In this document: one piece after another, positions 32,570 to 41,292 of the stretch | Numbering within the stretch: position 1 is the first letter of the stretch | Layout of the letters: each line of letters opens with the position of its first letter | From: Haematococcus lacustris | Taxonomy: Eukaryota; Chlorophyta; Chlorophyceae; Chlamydomonadales; Haematococcaceae | DNA: 64,000 nt | NCBI GenBank assembly: GCA_030144725.1 | Contig: JASKMD010000012.1 | Span: forward strand, 3,479,555 to 3,543,554 | Reading direction: 5' to 3' | The notes under the pieces: generated by a model | The model's input: only the letters and a program-made list of their open reading frames with translations | The model's database searches: none | What the model was told of the DNA's origin: nothing | Program-made: the position numbers and the translations under genes

Positions 32570-35313
32570 AACCAGCCACTGATGTGGACCGCGCGCACCA
32601 CATCCTGGTTGCCGAGCAGGAGGTCGTCAGAGGTGATGGCGGCCAAGGCAGCTGAAAGGGTAGGTGTGGGCAGGTTAGGAGGGCTGGTGGTGGCAGCGCC
32701 ACGCATAAGGGAGGCAAGGGCAGGAGGCGGGTCGAGGCAGGCGCCAGTGGAATCCGCGCAGGTGGGCCTGGGGAAGCGTGACAGGGAGTCAGCATTCTGG
32801 TGGGTAACCCCAGGACGGTGCTTGACGGTAAAGTCGTACTCCTGCAGCTGCATGGCCCAGCGTGCCACCTGGCCAGAGTGGTGTTGCCCAGACATCAGCC
32901 AAGACAAAGGCTGGTGGTCAGTGACAATGGTGAAGTGCCTGCCATGAAGGTAGAAGCGGAGGGTTTTGACAGCCCACACCACAGCTAGCATCTCGCCCGT
33001 GTAGCTGGCATAGTTGCGCTCATGCACGTTGCAGCTGCGGCTGCAGCAAGCCACCATGTACTCATCCCCGTTGGTGTCCACCTGCCCCAAGATACCCGCA
33101 CAGCCCTCCCGAGACCAGTCAGTGTGCAGGACGAGGGGGCGTTCAGGGTCAAAGCGGCGCAGCACTAAGCCAGGAGTGCAGATTCTGTCTTTGAGTGTGC
33201 TGTAGGCGGCCTGCTGCTCACAACCCCAGCACCACGCTACCCCTTTCCTTGTGAGAGAGGTGATGGGGGCAGCAATGATGCTGAAGTCAGGAATGTAGCA
33301 GCGATAGTAGTTGAACACACCCATGGCTGTGCGGAGGCTGGATACATCAGTGGGAGCAGGCATGTCACGCAGCGCCTGGCACTTTGCCTGAGTGGGGGTA
33401 AGCCCATGGACGGAGACGTCGTGGCCGAGGTATTCCACACGGTCAGCGGCGAGGATGGTCTTCTCAGGGTGCGCGAACATGCCAATGGTCTGCAACATCT
33501 GCAGCAGGGCCTGCACGTGCTCACAGTGTGCCTCAAAGCTGTCACTGTACACAAGCACATCATCAATGAAGGCCATGCAGCAATGGGACAGGCTGGCGCT
33601 GGTGATGGCTGCGTCCATGACACGCTGGTACTCAGCGCTGGCATTTTTCAGCCCAAACGGCATGCGAGTGTAGCAGTACAGGCGGTTGCGTGCCCAGAAG
33701 GCAGTCTTGAGCTGGTCATCAGGGTGCACAGGGATTTGCAAGAACCCTGAGCGCATGTCCAGCTTGCTGAACCACCTGGCGCTGCCCACCCTGGCAAACA
33801 TCTCCTCTGGCAAAGGCAACCCATACCGGTCAGACTTGGTGGCGTCGTTGAGCCGTCGGAAGTCAATGCAGAACCGGGTGTCTGTCCACTGTCCCTGGGC
33901 ATCTTTCTTCATGGGCAGGGTGGGTGCTGATGCATAGTCGCACGGGCCAGTGACGGGCTGGATGATGCCTGCCTCCTCCAACTCTTGGACCTTCTTGTCC
34001 GTTACTTGCAGCTCCAGGTCAGAATAGCGGCGAGGCTTGGTGATGATGGGATCTGTGGTTGACAGCTCAATGCGAAAAGCACCGCGTGGGCCCTTGTAAC
34101 CAGTGAGGTCACTCAGAGAATGAGCAAAAGCACCAGGATGAGCTGCAACCAGAGCCGCCATGCGATGTGCTTGCTGCTGGGATAGAGCCGCATGCTGAGC
34201 CAACAGCACACCATTGGGCAGCTGGGTGTATTGCTGTGGGGAGGGATTGACAGCAGGACCATCAGGCAGCACCATGGTGATGGCAGAGCAGGTGATGGCA
34301 GGTGAGCACATGCCCGGCACAGGGGGTGGCAGGCAAGACACCATGGAGGGCAGCCAGAAGAGGAAGAGGAGAGAGAGAACCACCCGCAGCGGTGAGAGAG
34401 ATCCCCATGCCACTTCCCTGGAGGAGCGCTGCGGCGTAGGTGGAGGGAAAGCGCGCAGCGGAGGCATAGGAGGTACTTGCGGTGGTGGGGCCGTGGTCAG
34501 TGGGATGGCGGAGCGCCGGGCTGCAGCGGTGCCCACAGCCAGGTGGGATGCTGAAGGCTGCGGTGCGCTGGTTGGCATAGACATGCGCCGAGCTGCAGGG
34601 TCTAGTGCTGAGGAGGGGACAGAAGTAACAGCTGCCCCTCCCCCCCTGCGGGTGACTGGCTGGGCTGGGCTGCGCACCGGTTTCACCCCTGATCCTGCTG
34701 GTATGGGTTCATCACCGGTGGCCACCCTGCTCAAGGCGCACTCCACAGCTGCTAGGTCACCCCCACGGCTGACTGCGCTGGGTGTGGTGGTGCCAGCTGC
34801 TGCAGGAGTTGTCTCCACATGCACATGCACCAAAGGTAAGGTGTGATACATGGCAGAGGTGGTGCCGCTGGTTGCACAGGGCTGAACCTGGCTGTGGGAC
34901 ACGGCAGTGCAAGCCACAAGCAGCTGGCTGCTGCCCATGGGCGCAGAGTATAGGAGGGGTAGGCAGCCCTTGGGCCCCGTGACTGGCAGCGAGTGAGAGG
35001 TGCGGGTGTCTCCATGGCTGTGCAACCGAGGGCAATAGGAGAACTGGCGGTCGTACACATCGCACACGCCCTTTGTCTGCGAGAGGAAGTTGGCTCCAAG
35101 CAGCAGGTCATAAGCAAGGGAGCTACCAGGCGGCATGACAATGGCCTCTAGGTCGTGCACCATGGCCTGGGGAGTACCGTAGCTGAGACTCACGCGCAGG
35201 GTGGCAACCTGGGTGGCTAAGGCCTCTGCACCACTGGCAGTGGACAGGCGGCGGCTGCAAGGGGTGAGGGGCAGGTTCAGCGCGGTTGCGCACTCATGTG
35301 AGATCAGGCAGCT
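32335..35313 (-). CDS. E1 protease (3' part), reverse transcriptase and RNase H
   Basis: The frame continues from the protease half left of the E2 insertion (CLISHECATALNLPL, then LLGANFLSQ). The open frame runs on to 35373, but the first ~20 codons are E2 terminal repeat. RT motifs in order: FCIDFRRLND, FSKLDMRSGFLQI, RMPFGLKNA and the catalytic FIDDVLVYSD (xxDD). RNase H follows with HTDWS, YTGEMLAVVWAV and IVTDHQPLSWL, ending with the conserved NADSLSRFP. Together these copy element RNA into DNA. Between protease and RT is a long Ala/Pro-rich linker with a hydrophobic stretch (LSLLFLFWLPSMVSCLP). The gene is separated from its Gag by the 6-kb E2 insertion, so this copy cannot make a normal polyprotein. 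Confidence 0.92.
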   Translation of the reverse strand, partial: SCLISHECATALNLPLTPCSRRLSTASGAEALATQVATLRVSLSYGTPQAMVHDLEAIVMPPGSSLAYDLLLGANFLSQTKGVCDVYDRQFSYCPRLHSHGDTRTSHSLPVTGPKGCLPLLYSAPMGSSQLLVACTAVSHSQVQPCATSGTTSAMYHTLPLVHVHVETTPAAAGTTTPSAVSRGGDLAAVECALSRVATGDEPIPAGSGVKPVRSPAQPVTRRGGGAAVTSVPSSALDPAARRMSMPTSAPQPSASHLAVGTAAARRSAIPLTTAPPPQVPPMPPLRAFPPPTPQRSSREVAWGSLSPLRVVLSLLFLFWLPSMVSCLPPPVPGMCSPAITCSAITMVLPDGPAVNPSPQQYTQLPNGVLLAQHAALSQQQAHRMAALVAAHPGAFAHSLSDLTGYKGPRGAFRIELSTTDPIITKPRRYSDLELQVTDKKVQELEEAGIIQPVTGPCDYASAPTLPMKKDAQGQWTDTRFCIDFRRLNDATKSDRYGLPLPEEMFARVGSARWFSKLDMRSGFLQIPVHPDDQLKTAFWARNRLYCYTRMPFGLKNASAEYQRVMDAAITSASLSHCCMAFIDDVLVYSDSFEAHCEHVQALLQMLQTIGMFAHPEKTILAADRVEYLGHDVSVHGLTPTQAKCQALRDMPAPTDVSSLRTAMGVFNYYRCYIPDFSIIAAPITSLTRKGVAWCWGCEQQAAYSTLKDRICTPGLVLRRFDPERPLVLHTDWSREGCAGILGQVDTNGDEYMVACCSRSCNVHERNYASYTGEMLAVVWAVKTLRFYLHGRHFTIVTDHQPLSWLMSGQHHSGQVARWAMQLQEYDFTVKHRPGVTHQNADSLSRFPRPTCADSTGACLDPPPALASLMRGAATTSPPNLPTPTLSAALAAITSDDLLLGNQDVVRAVHISGWLWPGGSVRTFPLLAAWLGCMARYPAPSFPPCGWWAAYSSFNPFYALGMSLSTQLTNTTPKPTAVNSQRSAPALAPHFV

Positions 35314-35399
35314 TGTCACGTGATAAGATGTTCCTAAACATGATAGTGCGCTGCAGAGGATAAGGAATGCCATTTGCTATCTAGGATGAGGAAATTCAA
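35314..35399 (-). repeat. E2 terminal repeat B2
   Basis: Begins like B1 (54 bp identical through gaggataaggaat) and then has 32 extra bases (gccatttgctatctaggatg...) whose tttgctatct is the inverse of agatagcaaa in the adjoining A2. Confidence 0.75.
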
Positions 35400-35796
35400 T
35401 GTAAGATAGCAAACGGAATGAGTAAGGACGCCTCGACTAGCAGCAAGCAAGGCAAAGCTGATACCCGTCACCAGTATGGTGCCGGCCTTCAGATGCCGAT
35501 GGCAGTGAGCTGAGAATACCTCCAGACTTGGGTGCCCGTGATTACATCGGACAGCTGGTAAGGTCTTCTAAGCTGCCGCCGCAGCATCCCAATCCACTAC
35601 AAATACCCAAACCCCCATGCAACCATGTCAGAACTGTTATGCAAGTCGCAGGATACACACACAAACCCACCCACAGTAGCCAGGTCACATCAACCATCAT
35701 ACACCAATCACCATCTACCGTGATACCACCAACTGTCATGCTTGCATGGCTAGCCCATGTCACGCATTCCGTACAGTCACGCTCATGGATGTGACA
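35400..35796 (-). repeat. E2 long repeat A2 (397 bp)
   Basis: Identical by eye to 40896-41292; differs from the E1 pair at a dozen or so positions (for example ccagtatgg, ggatgtgaca). The junction with B1 again reads gtgacagctgtcac (35791-35804). Confidence 0.92.
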
Positions 35797-36613
35797 GCTG
35801 TCACGTGATAAGATGTTCCTAAACATGATAGTGCGCTGCAGAGGATAAGGAATCCCCCCCCCAGCTGCAAGCATGTGTGAAGATGACTCAGAAGACATGT
35901 GGCAGATGGAAGAGAGCAGACGAAGCAGCGCATAAGTAAATGCATATCTTGTGATCACCTAACTAATGCACCTATCTACCACACCAACCCCCTTGACATC
36001 CTTGGCGGCGGCCAAGTGCTAAAACCTGTGGCATGCAAGCCTCCAGGCCGGACCCATGCGGTAAAACCGCGAAAACCCTACATGGATCCTATGGCTCATT
36101 CTACTTGAGCCACTGGCCATCACCATGACATGGTGCTCACCCGCCAGCGTCGTGCCTGATGCATCCTACGCGCGGCAGCGGGTCGGCCGTAATGTAGCAT
36201 TCCTACCCTGAATGTCCATAGCCTCCGAACAAGATAACATGTGCAAGCATGCTGGGATGATTGTGGTGAATGTGATAGTTGTGTAGCATGATCCATTAAA
36301 CGAGTGATGTTCAAGAGTGAAGATCAAGGCAAGCATGCAAGATGTATGCAAGTAGAACAGTGAGATCAAGGAGCGTCATGCGATGAGAGCGTGTAAAACG
36401 TGATGTATGATGTGCAAGGACGTAAAACGTGATGTGTGATAGCAATATGACATGGACAGTGAGGTGAATAGCAATAGTGCGACACGTGTGAAATGTGATG
36501 AGCTATGTGAGACACATGGTGAGTTCAATAGCAACAGTGTGACAAGTGTGACATGCATGCAAACTTAACACCACCCCCCCCCACTCCTAGCCCACGCCCA
36601 ACCCTATATGCCT
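35797..36613 (-). other. E2 3' non-coding region with B1
   Basis: Homologous to 29755-30574 of E1, including the nine-base C run after B1 and the AT-rich gtgatgtgtgatatgcaagg-type tandem variation. No coding signal. Confidence 0.7.
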
Positions 36614-39600
36614 CTACAGCTTCAGATAGGCCCCCATCACTGGCAGCTTCAACAGATGACGCTTCTGAGCCTTTGATGAGAACACCATGACCCATCCCAT
36701 CCCAGACCCCAAGCTTGGACAGGTGACGTGAAGTAGACGCTCCGCCTGCTTGAGCTGCTGGATCCAGCGGAAACGAGCGGGTGGTGCATCTGAGAGGTAG
36801 GCATGGGGTACCAACATGCACACAAGGGAATGAGCATAGATTACCGCTAGCGGCAGCAGCAGATCCAGGATAGCAGGGTCAGGGTTGCTGATGATGGCGT
36901 CGATGGGCTGCTGCTGCAACAGTGCACGGTAGGCAGCAGGGGAAAGAGATAGATGCAGTTGTGCTGACAATGGCTGCAATTCAAGCCCCGATATGATGAT
37001 GGGTGTAGTGGTGCATGGATCTAGCAGGCTGTGCATGAGGTCCAGGTTGATGACTGTGCTTGCCACACGCAGCTCTTGAGGTGTGATGCGGAAGCCGCTG
37101 CATTGTGGATGTGTTATCGTGTATGTCACGTTCGGTGTCGCAACATCAGCAAGGTGAGCAAGAGTAACTGCTGGCTGCGCAGCTGTGGCCGTGGGCAAAG
37201 CTGGATCAGGTGCTGTAGATGGTGAGCAGTGCTGGGTGGTGCTGGTGTGAGAGCTGGGCAACAGCTGTGCACCCCCCCCAGCAGCAACAACCAGCGCATG
37301 CGACAGGGATGAGGAGGATAGGCAGCTGTGAGCATGGGCGTGCAGCAAGCTGGCATGGTGCAGGGCAGCCGCCACCGCATACAAACTCTCTGCAGCCGTG
37401 GCGTCCATGCAGTGCCCAGTGATCTGGTGGCGGTCAGCTGTAGTAAGCCCCGGTGCGGCAGTGGTGCCAACAACATAACCCAGCGCCAGCTCCCTCTCTT
37501 GGATGTTGGGTTCGTGAGTAGTGCCTTTCTTGGATGTCACACCGTTGGGCACACCATTGGGCAATTGGGTGTACTGCTCTGGCGAGTGTGCAGCAGCAGG
37601 TCCATCTGGCAACACCATGCTGATGACTGAGCATGCGATGGCAGAGGTGGGCAGATCAGGGATGGGAGGTGGCAGGCTAGTAACGATGGCCGGCAGCCAG
37701 AGCAAGAAGAGGAAAGAAAGGAACAGCCGTAAGGGAGTGAGAGTGTGCCACACCACTTCCCTGGACGAGCGTCGAGGCAACAGCGGTGACGGCGGGGGCA
37801 AGGTCGGTGCACTTGAGCGCTGCTGCTTGGCCACATGCTGGGCTGCGGCGGTGCCCACAGCCAGGTGTTTGGCTGATCGCTGCGATGCGCTGGATGTCTG
37901 AGACGTGCGCCGAGCTGCAGGGTCTCGTGCTGAGGAGAGCACAGATTGACTGGCTGTACCTCCCCCCCTGCGGGTGGCTGGCTGAGCTGAGCTGCGCACC
38001 GACTTCACCCCTGATCCTGCTGGTATGGGTGCGTCATCGGTGGCCACCCCGCTTCTGGCACCCTCTGTGGTTGCAAGGTCACCCCCACGGCTGACTGCGC
38101 TGGGTGTGGTGGTGCCCGCTGCCACTGGAGGTGTCCCCACATGCAAGTGCACCCCAGGGGTGTGGATCATGGCAGAAGTGGTGCCGCTGGTTGCACAGGG
38201 CTGAACCTGGCTGTGGGACACGGCAGTGCAAGCCACAAGCAGCTGGCTGCTGCCCATGGGCGCAGAGTATAGGAGGGGTAGGCAGCCCTTGGGCCCCGTG
38301 ACTGGCAGCGAGTGAGAGGTGCGGGTGTCTCCATGGCTGTGCAACCGAGGGCAATAGGAGAACTGGCGGTCGTACACATCGCACACGCCCTTTGTCTGCG
38401 AGAGGAAGTTGGCTCCAAGCAGCAGGTCATAAGCAAGGGAGCTACCAGGCGGCATGACAATGGCCTCTAGGTCGTGCACCATGGCCTGGGGAGTACCGTA
38501 GCTGAGACTCACGCGCAGGGTGGCAACCTGGGTGGCTAAGGCCTCTGCACCACTGGCAGTGGACAGGCGGCGGCTGCAAGGGGTGAGGGGCAGGTTCAGC
38601 GCGGTTGCGCACTCATGTGAGATCAGGCAGCTGTCACTGCCCCCGTCTAGCATGACACCCCGGAGCAGGTGCAGCTGGCCCTCACTGTCAGCCACTGCAC
38701 ACCCTGACTGCACCGTGACGTTGGAGAAGTAGGTCAGGTGCTGGTTGGGCACGGCGGTGTGGCAGGCAGCACGCACAGCGGTTGCTCGTGGCGGTTCAAC
38801 AGCGATGTGAGCAGCAGTGTCAACAACAGGTGTGACATTGGGCGAAAGGTGCTGCTCAATACGCGTCACGCGCTGAGCGAGGAGCTGCAGCTGCATAGCC
38901 AGCTCCTGCAGGCCGGGCTGGGTGGCAAGAGGGGGAAACACAGAGCCCATGGTGGGGGTGGTGGCTGGGGCAGCAGGAGGAGCAGGGGCTGCAGCCTTAG
39001 GCAGGGTGTGGGTGGCAGCAGCAGGTGGGGCGGCAGACATAGGCGTGAATGGCACTGCCCTGGCTGCATTAGCTGTGATGATGCAGAAGCTGCCATGCTC
39101 AGGGTAGGAGAGGGGCTGCACCCGCGCATCCTGCGACACCCAATGCCCTGACATGTCCCATGCACCCAGCCCGGGCCCCTCTGCTGACACGGTGTGGGCG
39201 CGAGCAGGACCTGACAGGCTGGGTGGAGGAGCTGCTTGCAGGTGTGGGTACAGCTTGAAGCAGCGCTCAGGGGGATGGTAGCGCTTGTGACAGTAGCTGC
39301 AGGTGTGCTGCGCATGGGCTGGAGCAGCAGGTACATACCCCCTGTCCAGCAGAGGCGTGCGTTGCCTGGGGTCAGTGATGGCGCGCGATACCTCACTGCC
39401 AACCGGGTGTGTAGCCACGGCATGCGCTGCGCGCGGAGCACTTCCACCGATGACTCTCTGCTGCTCATGAGGCGGCATTGCCTGAAACTGCCTGCACTCA
39501 GCCAAATCATGGCCAGCATAGGGGTGAAGAGGGCAGGTCTTGGCAGGCCGCGAGCGCTGGGTCTGCATGGGCGCATGCTGCATGGGTGCACTACGCAAGG

Positions 39601-40723
39601 CAGGCTGAGGCATGGCTGCATAGCCCAGCTGCATTGGTGGCGCAGCATAAGCTTGGGACATTGGCATGACAGATGGCAACGGCTGCTGCATGGCAGGGTG
39701 CGACATTGGGTAACCCATTTGCTGCATGGGCTGCTGCAGGTGGTGAGGCATGGGCTGCAGCAAGGGCTGTGGCATGGGCTGCCGAGTACGCTGGCGTTGC
39801 GGAGGCTGCGGCAGCGCACGAGCTTGGAGCTCAGCTAACTGTTGCCGCAACAGGAGCACCTCCTCTGACACTGGGTCCTGCTCTGCGCGTAGCGGTGGGC
39901 GATCAGCAGTGGCAGGCACGTAACGCATGCTGTCAAGCAGGTTCTCATGCGCTGCACTGACTGCATGCAAGGCAGCTCTGAAGGCGCGCTGATCCTGCCG
40001 GTCCTCTGCATCCGGCACAGCCTGGTGGAATAGGCGGACAGCCTCGTCCCTGAGCTTGGTGCGCTGCTCCTGGCGCATGGTGGGCACTTGCAGGCAATGA
40101 GAGAAGAGGTGGTTGATGGCAGTGAAGTGGGTCAGCGTGCCACGCCTGATGGCCTCATTCACAGCGCTCTCAAAGGCTGTGGCAAAAGCCTTAGCGCTGC
40201 TGCACCCTTTGCCCCCTAGCACGAGAGCTGGGTCTAGGCCTGCCTGGTGGCTGGGTGGGTCTATCAGCTGCTCCTCCACCAGGTCTAGCAAGGCCTCTAA
40301 CGCTTCTGCCCTGTCTGCCTCGTCACCCCAACCATCTACCAGCTGCTCATAAGCATCTGCGATGGACTGAAAGAAGACGCCATCCATGGTAGAGCTAGCT
40401 AGCAAGTGATGGAACGCATTCACCGGTATGTGGAGGTTGAGGCCAAGGTAAGCCCGCAGCTTGAGGCTGAAGGCTCTGAAAGCTAGCCGGGAAGTGCCAG
40501 TAAGTTCTGGCACCGCCATGGAGACAATCGCCATGTGCTGAGCTGCGCGGCTGCTGCGGACTGGGGTTGGGGCTGGTTCCTGGGGCGGTGCTGCTGCGTC
40601 GAAAACTGGGTTGTCCGTGGAGCTGTACGGTCCGTTAAGCTCCAACGGTGTGCCCAGTACAGGCGGCTGAGTTATGGCAGCCACCTCGCGCAAGCACGAA
40701 TGCGGATGTAAGCGCTGATGCAC
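36614..40723 (-). CDS. E2 Gag-protease polyprotein with C-terminal methyltransferase-like module
   Basis: An uninterrupted 1,369-codon frame. Residues ~1-500 are Gag, Met/Gln/Pro-rich in the middle, with a CX2CX4HX4C knuckle (CSYCHKRYHPPERC). Protease follows, with catalytic MLDGGSDSCLIS and LLGANFLSQ. After a linker the RT and RNase H are missing. The remaining part shares GHCMDATAAESLYA and ALVVAAGGGAQLLPSSHTS with the E1 RNase H-integrase linker at about 65%. The last ~200 residues replace integrase and include SLLDPC, LSPAAYRALLQQQPIDAI, SNPDPAILDLLLPLAV and APPARFRWIQQLKQAERLL. This resembles N6-adenine-type methyltransferase modules (motif I LDPxxG and motif IV NPPF, here degenerate) that I recall from algal Ty3 elements. 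That family call is inference. Confidence 0.85.
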   Translation of the reverse strand: MHQRLHPHSCLREVAAITQPPVLGTPLELNGPYSSTDNPVFDAAAPPQEPAPTPVRSSRAAQHMAIVSMAVPELTGTSRLAFRAFSLKLRAYLGLNLHIPVNAFHHLLASSTMDGVFFQSIADAYEQLVDGWGDEADRAEALEALLDLVEEQLIDPPSHQAGLDPALVLGGKGCSSAKAFATAFESAVNEAIRRGTLTHFTAINHLFSHCLQVPTMRQEQRTKLRDEAVRLFHQAVPDAEDRQDQRAFRAALHAVSAAHENLLDSMRYVPATADRPPLRAEQDPVSEEVLLLRQQLAELQARALPQPPQRQRTRQPMPQPLLQPMPHHLQQPMQQMGYPMSHPAMQQPLPSVMPMSQAYAAPPMQLGYAAMPQPALRSAPMQHAPMQTQRSRPAKTCPLHPYAGHDLAECRQFQAMPPHEQQRVIGGSAPRAAHAVATHPVGSEVSRAITDPRQRTPLLDRGYVPAAPAHAQHTCSYCHKRYHPPERCFKLYPHLQAAPPPSLSGPARAHTVSAEGPGLGAWDMSGHWVSQDARVQPLSYPEHGSFCIITANAARAVPFTPMSAAPPAAATHTLPKAAAPAPPAAPATTPTMGSVFPPLATQPGLQELAMQLQLLAQRVTRIEQHLSPNVTPVVDTAAHIAVEPPRATAVRAACHTAVPNQHLTYFSNVTVQSGCAVADSEGQLHLLRGVMLDGGSDSCLISHECATALNLPLTPCSRRLSTASGAEALATQVATLRVSLSYGTPQAMVHDLEAIVMPPGSSLAYDLLLGANFLSQTKGVCDVYDRQFSYCPRLHSHGDTRTSHSLPVTGPKGCLPLLYSAPMGSSQLLVACTAVSHSQVQPCATSGTTSAMIHTPGVHLHVGTPPVAAGTTTPSAVSRGGDLATTEGARSGVATDDAPIPAGSGVKSVRSSAQPATRRGGGTASQSVLSSARDPAARRTSQTSSASQRSAKHLAVGTAAAQHVAKQQRSSAPTLPPPSPLLPRRSSREVVWHTLTPLRLFLSFLFLLWLPAIVTSLPPPIPDLPTSAIACSVISMVLPDGPAAAHSPEQYTQLPNGVPNGVTSKKGTTHEPNIQERELALGYVVGTTAAPGLTTADRHQITGHCMDATAAESLYAVAAALHHASLLHAHAHSCLSSSSLSHALVVAAGGGAQLLPSSHTSTTQHCSPSTAPDPALPTATAAQPAVTLAHLADVATPNVTYTITHPQCSGFRITPQELRVASTVINLDLMHSLLDPCTTTPIIISGLELQPLSAQLHLSLSPAAYRALLQQQPIDAIISNPDPAILDLLLPLAVIYAHSLVCMLVPHAYLSDAPPARFRWIQQLKQAERLLHVTCPSLGSGMGWVMVFSSKAQKRHLLKLPVMGAYLKL

Positions 40724-40895
40724 TAGGCGAACGTGTTAAAGAACACGCACCGCGGAGCTACGGTTGGCTGCAGCCTGAACACCCCGGAGTGCCCAGGACT
40801 GCAGCCGAAGTGAAGATGCTGACGCCCAGACGTCCGTCTGTCGACAGCTGAAGGCAATTGATAACCTTCCTCCGGGGAAATGAGCTTAGAAGAAA
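40724..40895 (-). other. E2 leader
   Basis: Lies between A1 and the Gag start at 40723. Near-identical to the E1 leader 43388-43559. No TGG primer-binding start next to the repeat. Confidence 0.6.
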
Positions 40896-41292
40896 TGTAA
40901 GATAGCAAACGGAATGAGTAAGGACGCCTCGACTAGCAGCAAGCAAGGCAAAGCTGATACCCGTCACCAGTATGGTGCCGGCCTTCAGATGCCGATGGCA
41001 GTGAGCTGAGAATACCTCCAGACTTGGGTGCCCGTGATTACATCGGACAGCTGGTAAGGTCTTCTAAGCTGCCGCCGCAGCATCCCAATCCACTACAAAT
41101 ACCCAAACCCCCATGCAACCATGTCAGAACTGTTATGCAAGTCGCAGGATACACACACAAACCCACCCACAGTAGCCAGGTCACATCAACCATCATACAC
41201 CAATCACCATCTACCGTGATACCACCAACTGTCATGCTTGCATGGCTAGCCCATGTCACGCATTCCGTACAGTCACGCTCATGGATGTGACA
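40896..41292 (-). repeat. E2 long repeat A1 (397 bp)
   Basis: 5' repeat of E2 in element sense; its outer end gtgaca abuts the AGCT target duplication in the E1 protease gene. Confidence 0.92.

Larger units (their letters stand above)
35314..41292 (-). mobile_element. retrotransposon E2, nested in E1, lacking RT and integrase
   Basis: Inserted in the E1 protease between GGSDS and CLIS, with a 4-bp duplication AGCT (35310-35313, 41293-41296). Ends are TGTCAC...GTGACA as in E1. Layout in element sense: A1 (41292-40896), leader, one 1,369-codon frame, non-coding DNA, B1 (35799 onward), A2 (35796-35400), B2 (35399-35314). A1 and A2 read identical, so insertion is recent and later than E1. RNase H, RT and integrase are absent, so it depends on enzymes from an autonomous relative, plausibly E1-type. 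Its internal coding DNA is near-identical to E1 in Gag-protease but diverged downstream, so it is not a simple deletion of E1. Confidence 0.88.

Noticed and set aside
33237..33902. Additional minus-strand frames within the E1 RT
   Set aside because: Out-of-frame shadows of the RT/RNase H coding sequence.
34214..34846. 210-codon plus-strand frame opposite the E1 protease-RT linker
   Set aside because: Antisense shadow of a low-complexity Ala/Pro linker; no domain.
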